Source of the DNA: Deltaproteobacteria bacterium
Lineage (GTDB): Bacteria > Desulfobacterota > Binatia > UBA9968 > JAJDTQ01
Assembly (NCBI GenBank): GCA_028818755.1
Contig: JAPPNF010000186.1
Coordinates: 30,415 to 94,414 of the forward strand
Direction of reading: 5' to 3'
DNA: 64,000 bases
In this document: positions 40,606-49,164 of the stretch, piece by piece
How positions within the stretch are numbered: position 1 is the stretch's first letter
Layout of the letters: each line of letters starts with the position of its first letter
Program-made: the position numbers and the translations under genes
The notes under the pieces: model-generated
Database searches by the model: none
What the model was told of the DNA's origin: nothing
Seen by the model: the letters and a program-made list of their open reading frames with translations, nothing else

Positions 40606-41941
40606 CTCGGAGTTTCGCCACAATCGCATTCGTCACCTTCTCCACCACACCGCCCATGGGCAACCGTGACAGGACCTCGCCGAGGAAGCCCAGGACAACC
40701 AGCCGCTCGGCCTTCCCCCGCGTCAGCCCGCGGCTCATCAGATAGAATAACGCTTCGGCGTCGAGTTGGCCGACCGTGGCGCCGTGGGAACAGCGAACAT
40801 CGTCGGCCTCGATCTCCAGATTCGGCAACGACGTCGCGATCGCGTCGTTGGAGAGGATCAGATTCCGGTTGGTCTGGTATGCGTCGGTGCCCTGGGCGCC
40901 CTCATGGACGCGAATGATGCCACGGAAGATCCCGCGGGCCGAACCGTCGAGTGCTCCCTTGTACAGCAGGTCACTGTGTGCGTTGGGCGACATGTGATCC
41001 TGGCTGGTGTTGAAGTCGAAGTGCTGGTCGACGTCTCCGAAATAGAGGCCGAGCATGTCGCTGTGGGCCCCGGGGCCCAGGAGGCTTGCATTGAGATCGA
41101 CGCGTCCGACCGATCCGCCGAGCGCGACATTGAGCGTGTCCAGCGTGGAGTCCCTCTCGGCGAGGGTGCGCTGGTTGGCCAGATAGAAGCCGCCGCGCCC
41201 CAGGCGCTGGAGCGAAACGTACTGGATCTGCGCGCCACCGTAGGAAAAGAGTTCGACGGCGGTGTTGACGAGTGTCGTTGTTTCAAAGTCGGGAGACAGG
41301 ATCTCGTCGACGAACGAGAGCTGACTCGTTTCTTCCGCAACGATGAGGATGCGCGTGAAGGTGGCGCTGCCTGGGCGCGACACCCAGCGGCTGAGCCGCA
41401 CGGGACGCTCGACGCGGACTCCGCGGGGAATCCGCAAGTACACGCCGTCGTTCCACAGCGCGGCGTTGAGCGCGGGGAACTTGCCGTCCGAGGCCGGGAC
41501 AGCCCTGGTGGCGAGAAGTCTCCGGATGTCACCGTCGTCCCGGCGGGCCGCGTCTCTCAGCGACGCCAGAACGACACCCTGACGGGCGAGCGACTCGTCC
41601 AGCTCCACTGAGACGACCTTGCCGTCGATATCCACGATGCGCCCGGCGCTGTCCCGATCCTGCTCCATCGTGCGGCGCAGTGCGTCGGGCAGAACGGCCC
41701 CGGCCCCCGGCCCATGGTCCCCGTGCGCGACGACGAGTTCGTCCAGCTGCAGCTTGCGCGACAGGTCCGTGTACCGCCATTCCTCGGAGCGCGTCGTTGG
41801 CATCGGCGTGGCCTGGTAGGTGGCCCACGCTTCGTCGCGCCGGGCCCTGAGCCAGGGCGGGTCCGTGGCTCCCGCCTCGGCCACGGCGGCCCGACCGATG
41901 CCGGGGCGCGACGGTTTGCGCACGGCGGCGGCCTGGCTCAC
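40598..41941 (-). CDS. sufD: Fe-S cluster assembly protein SufD
   Basis: GTG 41941 overlaps the sufB stop (GTGA), 447 residues. The right-handed beta-helix core of SufB/SufD proteins is visible ([83 protein letters not shown]). The conserved His in [10 protein letters not shown] is present, as is the C-terminal [36 protein letters not shown]. SufD forms the SufBC2D scaffold on which clusters are assembled. The N-terminus includes [15 protein letters not shown], the usual SufD helix. Confidence 0.94.
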   Translation of the reverse strand: MSQAAAVRKPSRPGIGRAAVAEAGATDPPWLRARRDEAWATYQATPMPTTRSEEWRYTDLSRKLQLDELVVAHGDHGPGAGAVLPDALRRTMEQDRDSAGRIVDIDGKVVSVELDESLARQGVVLASLRDAARRDDGDIRRLLATRAVPASDGKFPALNAALWNDGVYLRIPRGVRVERPVRLSRWVSRPGSATFTRILIVAEETSQLSFVDEILSPDFETTTLVNTAVELFSYGGAQIQYVSLQRLGRGGFYLANQRTLAERDSTLDTLNVALGGSVGRVDLNASLLGPGAHSDMLGLYFGDVDQHFDFNTSQDHMSPNAHSDLLYKGALDGSARGIFRGIIRVHEGAQGTDAYQTNRNLILSNDAIATSLPNLEIEADDVRCSHGATVGQLDAEALFYLMSRGLTRGKAERLVVLGFLGEVLSRLPMGGVVEKVTNAIVAKLRGV

Positions 41942-43353
41942 CCGACGCTCCCTTCCATTTCCATCTCGATCAGCCGATTGAGCTCGACCGCGTATTCGAG
42001 CGGAAGCTCTTTCGCGATGGGCTCGATAAAGCCGCGCACGATCAGCGCCATGGCCTCGGCCTCGTCCATTCCGCGGCTCATCAGGTAGAAGAGTTGCTCG
42101 TCACCGATCTTCGACACCGTGGCCTCGTGACCCACCGTCGCCGACTTCTCGTCGATCTCGATGTAGGGGAAGGTGTCCGTACGGGACGTCTCGTTGATGA
42201 GGAGCGCGTCGCACTCCACGTTCGATCTGGCGTTCGCGGCTCCGTCGTACACCTTGCACAGCCCGCGGTACGAGGAACGTCCGGTGCCCTTCGAGATCGA
42301 CTTCGACACGATGCTCGATGACGTGTGCGGTGCCACGTGGATCACCTTGCCGCCCGTGTCCTGGTGCTGTCCGTCCCCGGCATACGCGATCGAGAGAATC
42401 TCGCCGTGTGCGCCTTCGCCCATCAGGTAGCAGGACGGGTACTTCATGGTCAGCTTCGACCCGAGGTTGCCGTCGAGCCATTCCATGTGCGCACCCTGGT
42501 GCACCAGCGCGCGCTGGGTCACCAGGTTGTACATGTTGTTCGACCAGTTCTGGATCGTCGTGTAGCGGAAATAGGCATCACGATTGACAACGATCTCGAT
42601 CACGCCCGAGTGGAAGGAGTCGGTCGAGTATACCGGCGCGGTACATCCCTCGATGTAGTGCGCGCGTGATCCCTCGCCCGCGATGATGAGCGTCCGCTCG
42701 AACTGCCCCAGCCGCTCCTGGTTGACCCGGAAGTACGCCTGCAGCGGGGTTTCCAGTTCGACGCCGGGCGGAATGTACACGAAGGACCCGCCGGACCACA
42801 CTGCGGAGTTGAGCGCCGCGAACTTGTTGTCGGCGGCCGGAATCACCGTCCCGAAGTGCTTCCTGAACAGTTCGGGGTGGTTCTTCAGTCCGTCTTCGAT
42901 CGAGTCGAAGATGACGCCCTTGGCTTCCCACTCCTCCTTCAGCGAGTGGTACACCATCTCGGAGTCGTACTGGGCTCCGACGCCGGCCAGGATCTTCCGC
43001 TCCGCCTCGGGGATGCCCAGGCGCTCGAAGGTCTCCTTGATGTTGTCGGGAACGTCGTCCCACGACCGCTCCATCTGCTCCTGCGGCTTCACGTAGAAGT
43101 ACGTCTGGCGCAGGGTGTCCTCGAGCTCGGACAAGTCGCCGCCCCACTTCGGCATGGGCTTCGATTCGTAGATGCGAAGCGCCTTCAGGCGGCGCTTGAG
43201 CATCCATTCGGGTTCGTCCTTGCGTGCGGAAATCTGCTTTACGATTTCGGCATCGAGCCCGGGCCGCGTGCGGAAGACCGGCTCCGAATCCGTAACAAAA
43301 CCATACTTGTAGTCGTCCAGCCCAAGTCCCTGGATGACTTCGTTGCCAGGCAT
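41938..43353 (-). CDS. sufB: Fe-S cluster assembly protein SufB
   Basis: ATG 43353 has AAGGAGGG upstream; 471 residues, a normal SufB length. Motifs include [96 protein letters not shown] and [15 protein letters not shown] with the conserved Cys at the SufBD interface. The [36 protein letters not shown] block is diagnostic. SufB is the main site of cluster assembly with SufD and the SufC ATPase. It is cotranscribed with sufC upstream (33-bp gap). Confidence 0.96.
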   Translation of the reverse strand: MPGNEVIQGLGLDDYKYGFVTDSEPVFRTRPGLDAEIVKQISARKDEPEWMLKRRLKALRIYESKPMPKWGGDLSELEDTLRQTYFYVKPQEQMERSWDDVPDNIKETFERLGIPEAERKILAGVGAQYDSEMVYHSLKEEWEAKGVIFDSIEDGLKNHPELFRKHFGTVIPAADNKFAALNSAVWSGGSFVYIPPGVELETPLQAYFRVNQERLGQFERTLIIAGEGSRAHYIEGCTAPVYSTDSFHSGVIEIVVNRDAYFRYTTIQNWSNNMYNLVTQRALVHQGAHMEWLDGNLGSKLTMKYPSCYLMGEGAHGEILSIAYAGDGQHQDTGGKVIHVAPHTSSSIVSKSISKGTGRSSYRGLCKVYDGAANARSNVECDALLINETSRTDTFPYIEIDEKSATVGHEATVSKIGDEQLFYLMSRGMDEAEAMALIVRGFIEPIAKELPLEYAVELNRLIEMEMEGSVG

Positions 43354-43386
43354 CTATCCCTCCTTGCGGCTCATAAGCCGCCGCGA

Positions 43387-44160
43387 TCAGGCCGCGTGGG
43401 CCTTCCGGTACTCCTCGTAGCCACTTGCCTCCAACTCCAGCGCAACCTCCGGGCCGCCCGATTCCACGATCCTGCCGTCCACCATGACGTGTACCACATC
43501 GGGGGTGATATGGTTCAGGATGCGCTGGTAGTGCGTAATCAGCAGCACGGATTTGCCCGGGCTTTCCCGTTTCAGGGTGTTGACCCCGTTGGCGACGATC
43601 TTGAGCGCGTCGATGTCCAGGCCCGAGTCCGTCTCGTCCATCACGGCCAGAGACGGCTTCAGGACCGCCATCTGCAGAATCTCGTTGCGCTTCTTCTCGC
43701 CGCCGCTGAAACCGTCGTTCACGGGTCGCTGCGCGAACGAGGGGTCCATTTCCAGCAGCTCCATCCGGTCCATGAGCAGCTCCTGGAAGTCGAAGAGGTC
43801 CAGCTCTTCGTCGTCCTCCAGCCGGGCCCGGAGGGCGGTCCGCAGGAAGTTGGCGATGGACACCCCGGGAATCTCGACGGGGTACTGGAACGCCATGAAC
43901 ACGCCGGCCTGGGCGCGTTCATCGGGCTCCATATCGAGCAGATCCTCGCCGCCGAAGTACACCGATCCGCCGGTGGCCTCATAGGCCGGATGCCCGGCGA
44001 TCACCTTGGCAAGCGTACTCTTGCCGGATCCGTTCGGACCCATGATCGCGTGGATTTCTCCCGGCTTGATGGAGAGGTCCACCCCCTTCAGAATCTCGAG
44101 ATCCTCGTCCGCGACCTTGGCCCTCAGGCCGGCCACGTTAAGAACCGGTGCGTCGTCCAT
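43387..44160 (-). CDS. sufC: Fe-S cluster assembly ATPase SufC
   Basis: ATG 44160, 257 residues. ABC ATPase with Walker [14 protein letters not shown], the Q-loop in [13 protein letters not shown], signature [11 protein letters not shown], Walker [17 protein letters not shown] and the H-loop ITHYQRIL. The GLDIDAL and [12 protein letters not shown] stretches are SufC-specific. ATP hydrolysis drives conformational change of SufBD. It is the first gene of the operon; an AT-rich palindrome lies 21-36 bp before the start and may hold the operator. Confidence 0.96.
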   Translation of the reverse strand: MDDAPVLNVAGLRAKVADEDLEILKGVDLSIKPGEIHAIMGPNGSGKSTLAKVIAGHPAYEATGGSVYFGGEDLLDMEPDERAQAGVFMAFQYPVEIPGVSIANFLRTALRARLEDDEELDLFDFQELLMDRMELLEMDPSFAQRPVNDGFSGGEKKRNEILQMAVLKPSLAVMDETDSGLDIDALKIVANGVNTLKRESPGKSVLLITHYQRILNHITPDVVHVMVDGRIVESGGPEVALELEASGYEEYRKAHAA

Positions 44161-44180
44161 CCAGGAACTCCGTTATCAGT

Positions 44181-44196
44181 AATAAGAATGATTATT
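44181..44196 (-). promoter_or_regulatory. AT-rich palindrome upstream of sufC, candidate Fe-S/iron-responsive operator
   Basis: AATAAGAATGATTATT has perfect 5-bp arms (AATAA/TTATT) in an otherwise GC-rich sequence, 21-36 bp before the sufC start. Position and composition suit a promoter-overlapping repressor site of the Fur, RirA or IscR/SufR kind. It does not match any one consensus well enough to name the regulator. Confidence 0.45.
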
Positions 44197-44312
44197 GATT
44201 GGGGACCGAAAGCTACCGGAGGGCGCGGCACGAGTCAAGTGGATTCCCCGTACGGTGGAACAGGGCCCCAGCTCGCTTAAAATGTTGTGGAGCCGTTAGT
44301 TACGAGCGCAGC

Positions 44313-45941
44313 CTAGAAGATGGGTCCCGTGATCCAGGTGTCCGATCTGGCCCACGCCGACTGGAACAGTTTGTGCACTCGTTCCGCCTCCGAGTACTGG
44401 CCCTGCGCGCGTAGCGCCGCTTCCAGCCCGAAAAGGGACCAGCCGTTCATGGGGTGGTCCTCCAGCGCGGCGCGGAACACGCGTTCCGCCTCCGGATACC
44501 GCTCCAGCTCCAGCAACAGGTCTCCGAGCCAGTGGCGCGCCGAGAAGTTCAGCGGCTCGGGCTCGTCGTAGCGCAGTCCGTCCTCGCGTTCGATCGCGGC
44601 ATCCAGCACCTCGATGGCCCTGTCGGTCTCTCCCTCCTGGCGCAGGATCTCGCCTTCCAGAATGCCCGAGACCACACCCAGCAGGTCCGCGGCCGAATGA
44701 CCCCGGAAGCGCTCGCCGTCGGGAGTCATTTCCGCCGCTCGCCGCACCCTCTCCAGGTAGACCGACGCGCGTTCGGACTCATCGTTGCGCAGGTAGGCGT
44801 AGCCGCGCGCGAAGTCCCAGAAGCCGCGCTGGATCCCTCCGGTGGGAGGATCGTCCAGCTCCAGGATCTCGTCGAAGCGACCGAAGCGAAGCATGGTCAT
44901 CGCCTCGTAGAACGCGCCTCCCGGCACGATCTTGCCGTAGTCCCGCGCAGCCTGCATGGCGACCGCTCCCTGGCCGTCCATGGATGCGGCGAAGAGGAGC
45001 ATGTGCAGGTTGTGCGACGGGTAGATGGCCCACGCGATGTCCTCTTCGGCGCGCTGGTCGGAGTGCCAGGCGGCGAGGTTGGAACGCACCGCGTCGCCCC
45101 AGCGCCCGATCCGGTTGTAGGTGTGGGACGGCATGTGCTGAATGTGGCTGGCTCCCGGGATCGAGGCGCCGAGGTAGTCCGCGCACGCCTCCGCTTTTTC
45201 CGGCTTGATCGTGGGCTCGGTGGCGTGCACGTAGAGATGGCACGCACCCGGGTGTGCGATGTCCATGGCCAGAACGGCCTCGAGGATCTTGTGGATCTTC
45301 ACGACCGCGGGCTTCTCGATGTTCCAGCGCCCGCGCCGCGGTTCCAGCAGCATGAGGGATTCGCCGTAGAGGGTGCCCACGTCGAGGTCGTGTGGAAACC
45401 GTTCATACACGTCGGCCATCGCCCGCGAGTACACGGAATCCAGCATCCTTCGCTCGTCGTTGTCGTGCTCGGGCGCGTAGCGGACCGCCATGGCGTCGAT
45501 CAGCGCCTTCTCGACGTCGTTGGCGTGGTCTTCGGCGAGGTACTTCGCCTTCTGGATGTTCTCATGCGCGCGCGGCGCGTCGTCGGGCCCCATGGGTCCG
45601 TTGAGGTAGGGTCCCCAGGCCCACGCCTCGCCCCAATAGCACATCGCGCAGTCGGGATCTTCCCGCTGTGCCTGACGGAACGACCGGGCAGCCCGCAGCG
45701 GCGTGAATGCGTACATCATCTGCACGCCCTGATCGAAGAACTGCTGCGCGCGCGCCGAATTGGTCGTGATCGGTCGGGTCAGCGGCCCCAGCGCCTCGGC
45801 GTAGTACGTGGCTTCCTCGTCGAAGCCGGCCGGGTACTCCACTTCCTGCGCCTCGGTCCGGGTCTCCGCAATCGCGAAGAGGGACAACGCGAGCGTGATC
45901 ACGACGATGGCGCGACCGCGCCGGGTACATTCGGGTTCCAT
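44313..45941 (-). CDS. Secreted TPR-repeat protein
   Basis: ATG 45941 is preferred for its signal peptide (RGRAIVVITLALSLFAIAETRTEAQ); 542 residues; GTG 45962 is an alternative and neither has a clear Shine-Dalgarno. TPR-type helices recur: PLRAARSFRQAQREDPDCAMCYWGEAWAWG, NDVEKALIDAMAVRYAP, DAVRSNLAAWHSDQRAEED, ARHWLGDLLLELERYPEAERVFRAALEDHP and SLFGLEAALRAQGQYSEAERVHKLF. The HPGACHLYVHATEPTIKPEKAEACADYLGASIPGASHIQHMPSHTY block with several His and Cys residues is highly characteristic of this large family, which is often annotated only as TPR protein. A metal-binding role for the H/C block is possible but unproven. Confidence 0.75.
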   Translation of the reverse strand: MEPECTRRGRAIVVITLALSLFAIAETRTEAQEVEYPAGFDEEATYYAEALGPLTRPITTNSARAQQFFDQGVQMMYAFTPLRAARSFRQAQREDPDCAMCYWGEAWAWGPYLNGPMGPDDAPRAHENIQKAKYLAEDHANDVEKALIDAMAVRYAPEHDNDERRMLDSVYSRAMADVYERFPHDLDVGTLYGESLMLLEPRRGRWNIEKPAVVKIHKILEAVLAMDIAHPGACHLYVHATEPTIKPEKAEACADYLGASIPGASHIQHMPSHTYNRIGRWGDAVRSNLAAWHSDQRAEEDIAWAIYPSHNLHMLLFAASMDGQGAVAMQAARDYGKIVPGGAFYEAMTMLRFGRFDEILELDDPPTGGIQRGFWDFARGYAYLRNDESERASVYLERVRRAAEMTPDGERFRGHSAADLLGVVSGILEGEILRQEGETDRAIEVLDAAIEREDGLRYDEPEPLNFSARHWLGDLLLELERYPEAERVFRAALEDHPMNGWSLFGLEAALRAQGQYSEAERVHKLFQSAWARSDTWITGPIF

Positions 45942-46069
45942 TGGGGCTGTCCGTGTGTACAAGTTGAGTTTCGGGACACGGCCAATCTGGGCTACGGGGC
46001 CGACGCTTGCCAGTCCCCCGGCAACTCGCCGCCCTCACGATTAGAATGTTACGATCCAGATTGGCGTAT

Positions 46070-46672
46070 ATGCTTACGTGCACCGGAATCCGACATGGAG
46101 GAAGCTTGCTCCCTGACCTGGAACGGGAACTTCTGCGAAAGTGCCAGGCGGGCAACGCTCGCTTCTTCGAACCGATCGTGAGGGCGTACGAAAGGCCCGG
46201 ACTGCGCGTGGCTCTGGGGATGATGGGTAACCCGGACGATGCGAGGGACGCGTTGCAGGACGCGTTCGTAAAGGCGTGGAAGTCGCTCCCCCGCTTCGAC
46301 CTGAAGAGATCGTTCGCGCCGTGGTTCTTTCAGATCCTGAGGAATCAATGCAGGGACGCGCTTCGCAGCCGCAAGGTCCGATTCCAGCTGGAAGCGCTCG
46401 ACGAGAGGCTGGAGATGAAGCCGGCCGACCCGGAGTCGGGACCCGAACGTGTGCGCGAAAGGAAGGCTGCAAAGGAGCTGCTCTGGTCGGGACTGGAGCA
46501 GCTGAGTGAAGATCACCGCGAGATAATCGTATTGAAGGAAATTGAAGGGTTTCGCTACGGTGAGATCGCCGGGATATTGAACATTCCGGAAGGAACGGTG
46601 GCCAGCCGGCTCTTCCACGCGCGGCGGGCGCTGGCGGATGTGCTGCGGGAGTCACGGGCCGATTACCCGTGA
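46070..46672 (+). CDS. ECF-family RNA polymerase sigma factor
   Basis: Start uncertain: ATG 46070 gives 200 residues; TTG 46106 just after GGAGGA is an alternative. Region 2 is LLRKCQAGNARFFEPIVRAYERPGLRVALGMMGNPDDARDALQDAFVKAWKSLPRFD and SFAPWFFQILRNQCRDALRSRK. Region 4 is LWSGLEQLSEDHREIIVLKEIEGFRYGEIAGILNIPEGTVASRLFHARRALADVL. A two-span anti-sigma-like protein gene follows 52 bp downstream, and then a YbjQ protein gene overlaps it. This is a second, unrelated sigma/anti-sigma unit compared with 13263-15022. Confidence 0.88.
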   Translation: MLTCTGIRHGGSLLPDLERELLRKCQAGNARFFEPIVRAYERPGLRVALGMMGNPDDARDALQDAFVKAWKSLPRFDLKRSFAPWFFQILRNQCRDALRSRKVRFQLEALDERLEMKPADPESGPERVRERKAAKELLWSGLEQLSEDHREIIVLKEIEGFRYGEIAGILNIPEGTVASRLFHARRALADVLRESRADYP

Positions 46673-46724
46673 ACATGACCATGGAACACCGGAGGACATG
46701 GTCGCTCCGGAGGCGGACGAGCCC

Positions 46725-47159
46725 ATGAACGCAAACCTGTCCAACGAAGTGAGCCATGAAGAACTCATGCGTTTCCTCGATGGCGAGGTCACGCCCGAGG
46801 AGCGGGCGCGTATCGAGGGACGGCTGGCGGGGTCGAGCGAGCTGCAACGTGAGTTTGCGATCTTCCGCTCCATGAAACAGGATCTCCAGGATCTGTCTTT
46901 CGCCGCCCCTGACGACGACTCGGTGTGGGATCGGATCAGAAACCGGATCACGCAACCGGTGGGATGGGTGCTCGCGCTGGCCGGATTCATCGCCTGGCTC
47001 GGCTACGGCGTCTGGACCTTCGTCAGGTCGCCTTCGGCGATTGTTGTCAAACTCGCGACCGGTGCCATCGTCATCGGGATACTGGTGCTGCTCGCCAATG
47101 TGATCTGGGATCGCTACAGGGAATACGGAACGGACCCCTACCGTCACGTGCAACGATGA
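46725..47159 (+). CDS. Membrane anti-sigma factor-like protein
   Basis: ATG 46725 is chosen (GGAGG 11 bp upstream); ATG 46698 is an alternative; 144 residues. The N-terminal helical domain SNEVSHEELMRFLDGEVTPEERARIEGRLAGSSELQREFAIFRSMKQDLQDL has the anti-sigma RsgI/zf-HC2-like pattern but lacks the zinc-binding His and Cys residues. Two transmembrane segments follow (VGWVLALAGFIAWLGYGVWTF and IVVKLATGAIVIGILVLLANVIW). Location behind the ECF sigma gene supports it being the cognate anti-sigma factor. Confidence 0.7.
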   Translation: MNANLSNEVSHEELMRFLDGEVTPEERARIEGRLAGSSELQREFAIFRSMKQDLQDLSFAAPDDDSVWDRIRNRITQPVGWVLALAGFIAWLGYGVWTFVRSPSAIVVKLATGAIVIGILVLLANVIWDRYREYGTDPYRHVQR

Positions 47160-47485
47160 TATTGGCGACGACCGAGGCGGTGACCGGGCATCGCGTAGTG
47201 CGCACACTGGGCATGGTGAGGGGCAGTTCCGTGCGCGTGCGGCACATCGGCCGCGACCTCATCGCCAGCCTGCGGAATCTGGCCGGTGGGGAGGTGTACG
47301 AATACACCAAGCTGCTGGCGGAAGTGCGGGAGCAGGCGGTGGACAGAATGGTCGCGGAAGCGGAGGCACTGGGTGCGAACGCGATTCTGGCCATCCGCTT
47401 TCAGTCTGCCGAGGTCAGCAGGGGCGCGGCCGAACTGATGTGCTACGGGACGGCGGTGGAGTTGGAACAGCACGAGCGAAGCTGA
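47156..47485 (+). CDS. YbjQ/UPF0145 family protein
   Basis: ATG 47156 overlaps the anti-sigma stop (ATGA); 109 residues. Family features: ILATTEAVTGHRVVRTLGMVRGSSVRVRHIGRDLIASLRNLAGGEVYEYTKLL, then MVAEAEALGANAILAIRFQSAEVSRGAAELMCYGTAVELE. YbjQ forms pentamers and is annotated as a possible heavy-metal-binding protein, but its cellular role is not established. Cotranslation with a sigma/anti-sigma pair suggests it participates in, or is controlled by, that stress response. Confidence 0.85.
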   Translation: MILATTEAVTGHRVVRTLGMVRGSSVRVRHIGRDLIASLRNLAGGEVYEYTKLLAEVREQAVDRMVAEAEALGANAILAIRFQSAEVSRGAAELMCYGTAVELEQHERS

Positions 47486-47518
47486 ACCTGGCGCCGCTGC
47501 GCGAACGCCGAGCGGCGG

Positions 47519-48235
47519 TCAGCCCTGGTCCGGCACCCGTCCGGAAAGCGAACCCGTCCGCGACAGAGTTCCGGCCGAGCGCTGTCTCCTGTAGTGCGTC
47601 ATCTGCATGTTGTGCACCCGGCTTATGATCATGACCAGAAGGACACTCGCTGGAATCAGGACGCCCAGCGATACCGCCTCGCCCATGTGTTCGGCAGCAT
47701 TCTCGTCGATCCCGTCCATGCCCTTCCCGGCCGCCCAGGTCACCCAACCCGCCGTCGACGGCCCCACAATCGCCAGAAGCCACCAACACGGCAGAAGCGC
47801 CGATACCGACCGCCGCTGCCAACCGAGCGGACCAGCGCTGGCCTTCCAGATCTCTCGCATCGCCTGGTAGGGCTTCCAGAGGTTCGCAATGGGGACGAAG
47901 TACCACCCGACCGCACCCCCCGGAGTGAACGCCATCCCCCTGGCGCCGAGCGCCCGGGCATTGCTGTTGGCCCGATGGATCCACCTGGAAACGGCAACGG
48001 CCGTGGTCAGTGCGGCCAGCCCCAGAAGGAAGCGGAAGCCCCAGAGTTCCGGTGACGTCAACGACTCTCCGGTTTCGGGAAACGATCGATAGGCGCGGGC
48101 ATGGTGTTGGATCCCGTAGAGTGCGGCGAATACGCTGACGCACAGGAATCCCCTGGCCTGGTTCGCCCGGCTGGTGGGGTTGCGGAAAACTGCGGACGGC
48201 GCCGCCGGCGTGCGATCGTCTTGTGAATCATGCAC
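47519..48235 (-). CDS. DUF4328 multi-span membrane protein
   Basis: ATG 48235, 238 residues, about four to five membrane helices. The DUF4328 signature is present: RWIHRANSNARALGARGMAFTPGGAVGWYFVPIANLWKPYQAMREIWKAS, followed by LLPCWWLLAIVGPSTAGWV and a C-terminal helix VLIPASVLLVMIISRVHNMQMTHY. The start overlaps the end of the methyltransferase gene by 8 bp on the same strand. Function unknown. Confidence 0.8.
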   Translation of the reverse strand: MHDSQDDRTPAAPSAVFRNPTSRANQARGFLCVSVFAALYGIQHHARAYRSFPETGESLTSPELWGFRFLLGLAALTTAVAVSRWIHRANSNARALGARGMAFTPGGAVGWYFVPIANLWKPYQAMREIWKASAGPLGWQRRSVSALLPCWWLLAIVGPSTAGWVTWAAGKGMDGIDENAAEHMGEAVSLGVLIPASVLLVMIISRVHNMQMTHYRRQRSAGTLSRTGSLSGRVPDQG

Positions 48236-49106
48236 GGTCTGCAGCCTGTCTCCTGAATCCCACGCACTCGGCCCCGAACCCGCCCAGCCTCTCCGCCATC
48301 ACCCGCGCCGCTTCCGGGTTCGAGTCGACAAGAATGTAGTGTCTGCCATGGCGCGCCGCAGCCTCGCCCGTCGTCCCGCTTCCCGCGAAGAAGTCGAGCA
48401 CGGTGTCCCCCACATTCGAGTGCACCTTTACAATGCGTTCCAGCACCCCCAGCGGCTTCTGCGTGGGATACCCCGTCTTCTCGCCGCCGGTCGGACTCAC
48501 GATCGTGTGCCACCACACGTCGGTGGGCGTCTTGCCGCGCGCGGCCTTCTCCCTGCCGACCAGCCCCGGCGCCATGTACGGAATCCGGTCCATCTCGTCG
48601 AAGTTGAAGGTGTACGCGCCTGGATCCCTCGCGTACCAGAAGATCGTGTCGTGCTTGGCGGGCCACTTGCGCTTCGAACGCGCACCGTAGTCGTACGCCC
48701 AGATGATCTCGTTCATGAACGAAGCGCGCCCGAAGATCTCGTCGAGCAGAATCTTGCAGTAGTGCGCTTCGCGGTAGTCGATGTGAAGGAAGAACGACCC
48801 CGTGGGCGCCAGCACCCTGTGCGCCTCCGTCAGCCGCGGTTCGAGAAAGGCGAGGTAGTCAGGGTGGCGGTCGTCGTAGCTGCTGCGATCCAGAATCGTG
48901 GTGCGGTAGCGGGCGCCCTGGAAGCCGGTGCGGTCACCATCCTCGTCGCGCTCGACGCGGATGCGCGTTCGTGCCTGCGCCCGGCCGGTATTGAAGGGCG
49001 GATCCACGTAGATGAGCTGGACGCTCCCCCCCTCCATCGCCCGCAGCACGGGAAGGTTGTCGGCCAGGATGATCCGCCCCGACGGACCACCCTGGCCGCT
49101 CTTCAT
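48228..49106 (-). CDS. Orphan site-specific DNA (adenine-N6-type) methyltransferase, beta-class
   Basis: ATG 49106, 292 residues. Catalytic motif IV is VDPPFNTG (Asp35) near the N-terminus, and the SAM-binding motif I FFAGSGTTGEAAARHG lies at the C-terminus after YPTQKPLGVLERIV (motif X); this order defines the beta class (like M.HinfI and CcrM). DPPF-type motif IV is usual for N6-adenine or N4-cytosine modification, so the base is not certain. No restriction endonuclease gene flanks it, so it is an orphan methyltransferase that may be regulatory. The recognition sequence cannot be deduced from the target-recognition region. Confidence 0.85.
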   Translation of the reverse strand: MKSGQGGPSGRIILADNLPVLRAMEGGSVQLIYVDPPFNTGRAQARTRIRVERDEDGDRTGFQGARYRTTILDRSSYDDRHPDYLAFLEPRLTEAHRVLAPTGSFFLHIDYREAHYCKILLDEIFGRASFMNEIIWAYDYGARSKRKWPAKHDTIFWYARDPGAYTFNFDEMDRIPYMAPGLVGREKAARGKTPTDVWWHTIVSPTGGEKTGYPTQKPLGVLERIVKVHSNVGDTVLDFFAGSGTTGEAAARHGRHYILVDSNPEAARVMAERLGGFGAECVGFRRQAADRA

Positions 49107-49164
49107 CTCAGAAGACCCTGGACCCGGAAAGCTCGGCTACACCGGGGTCGCCCCCACTGGCCGG

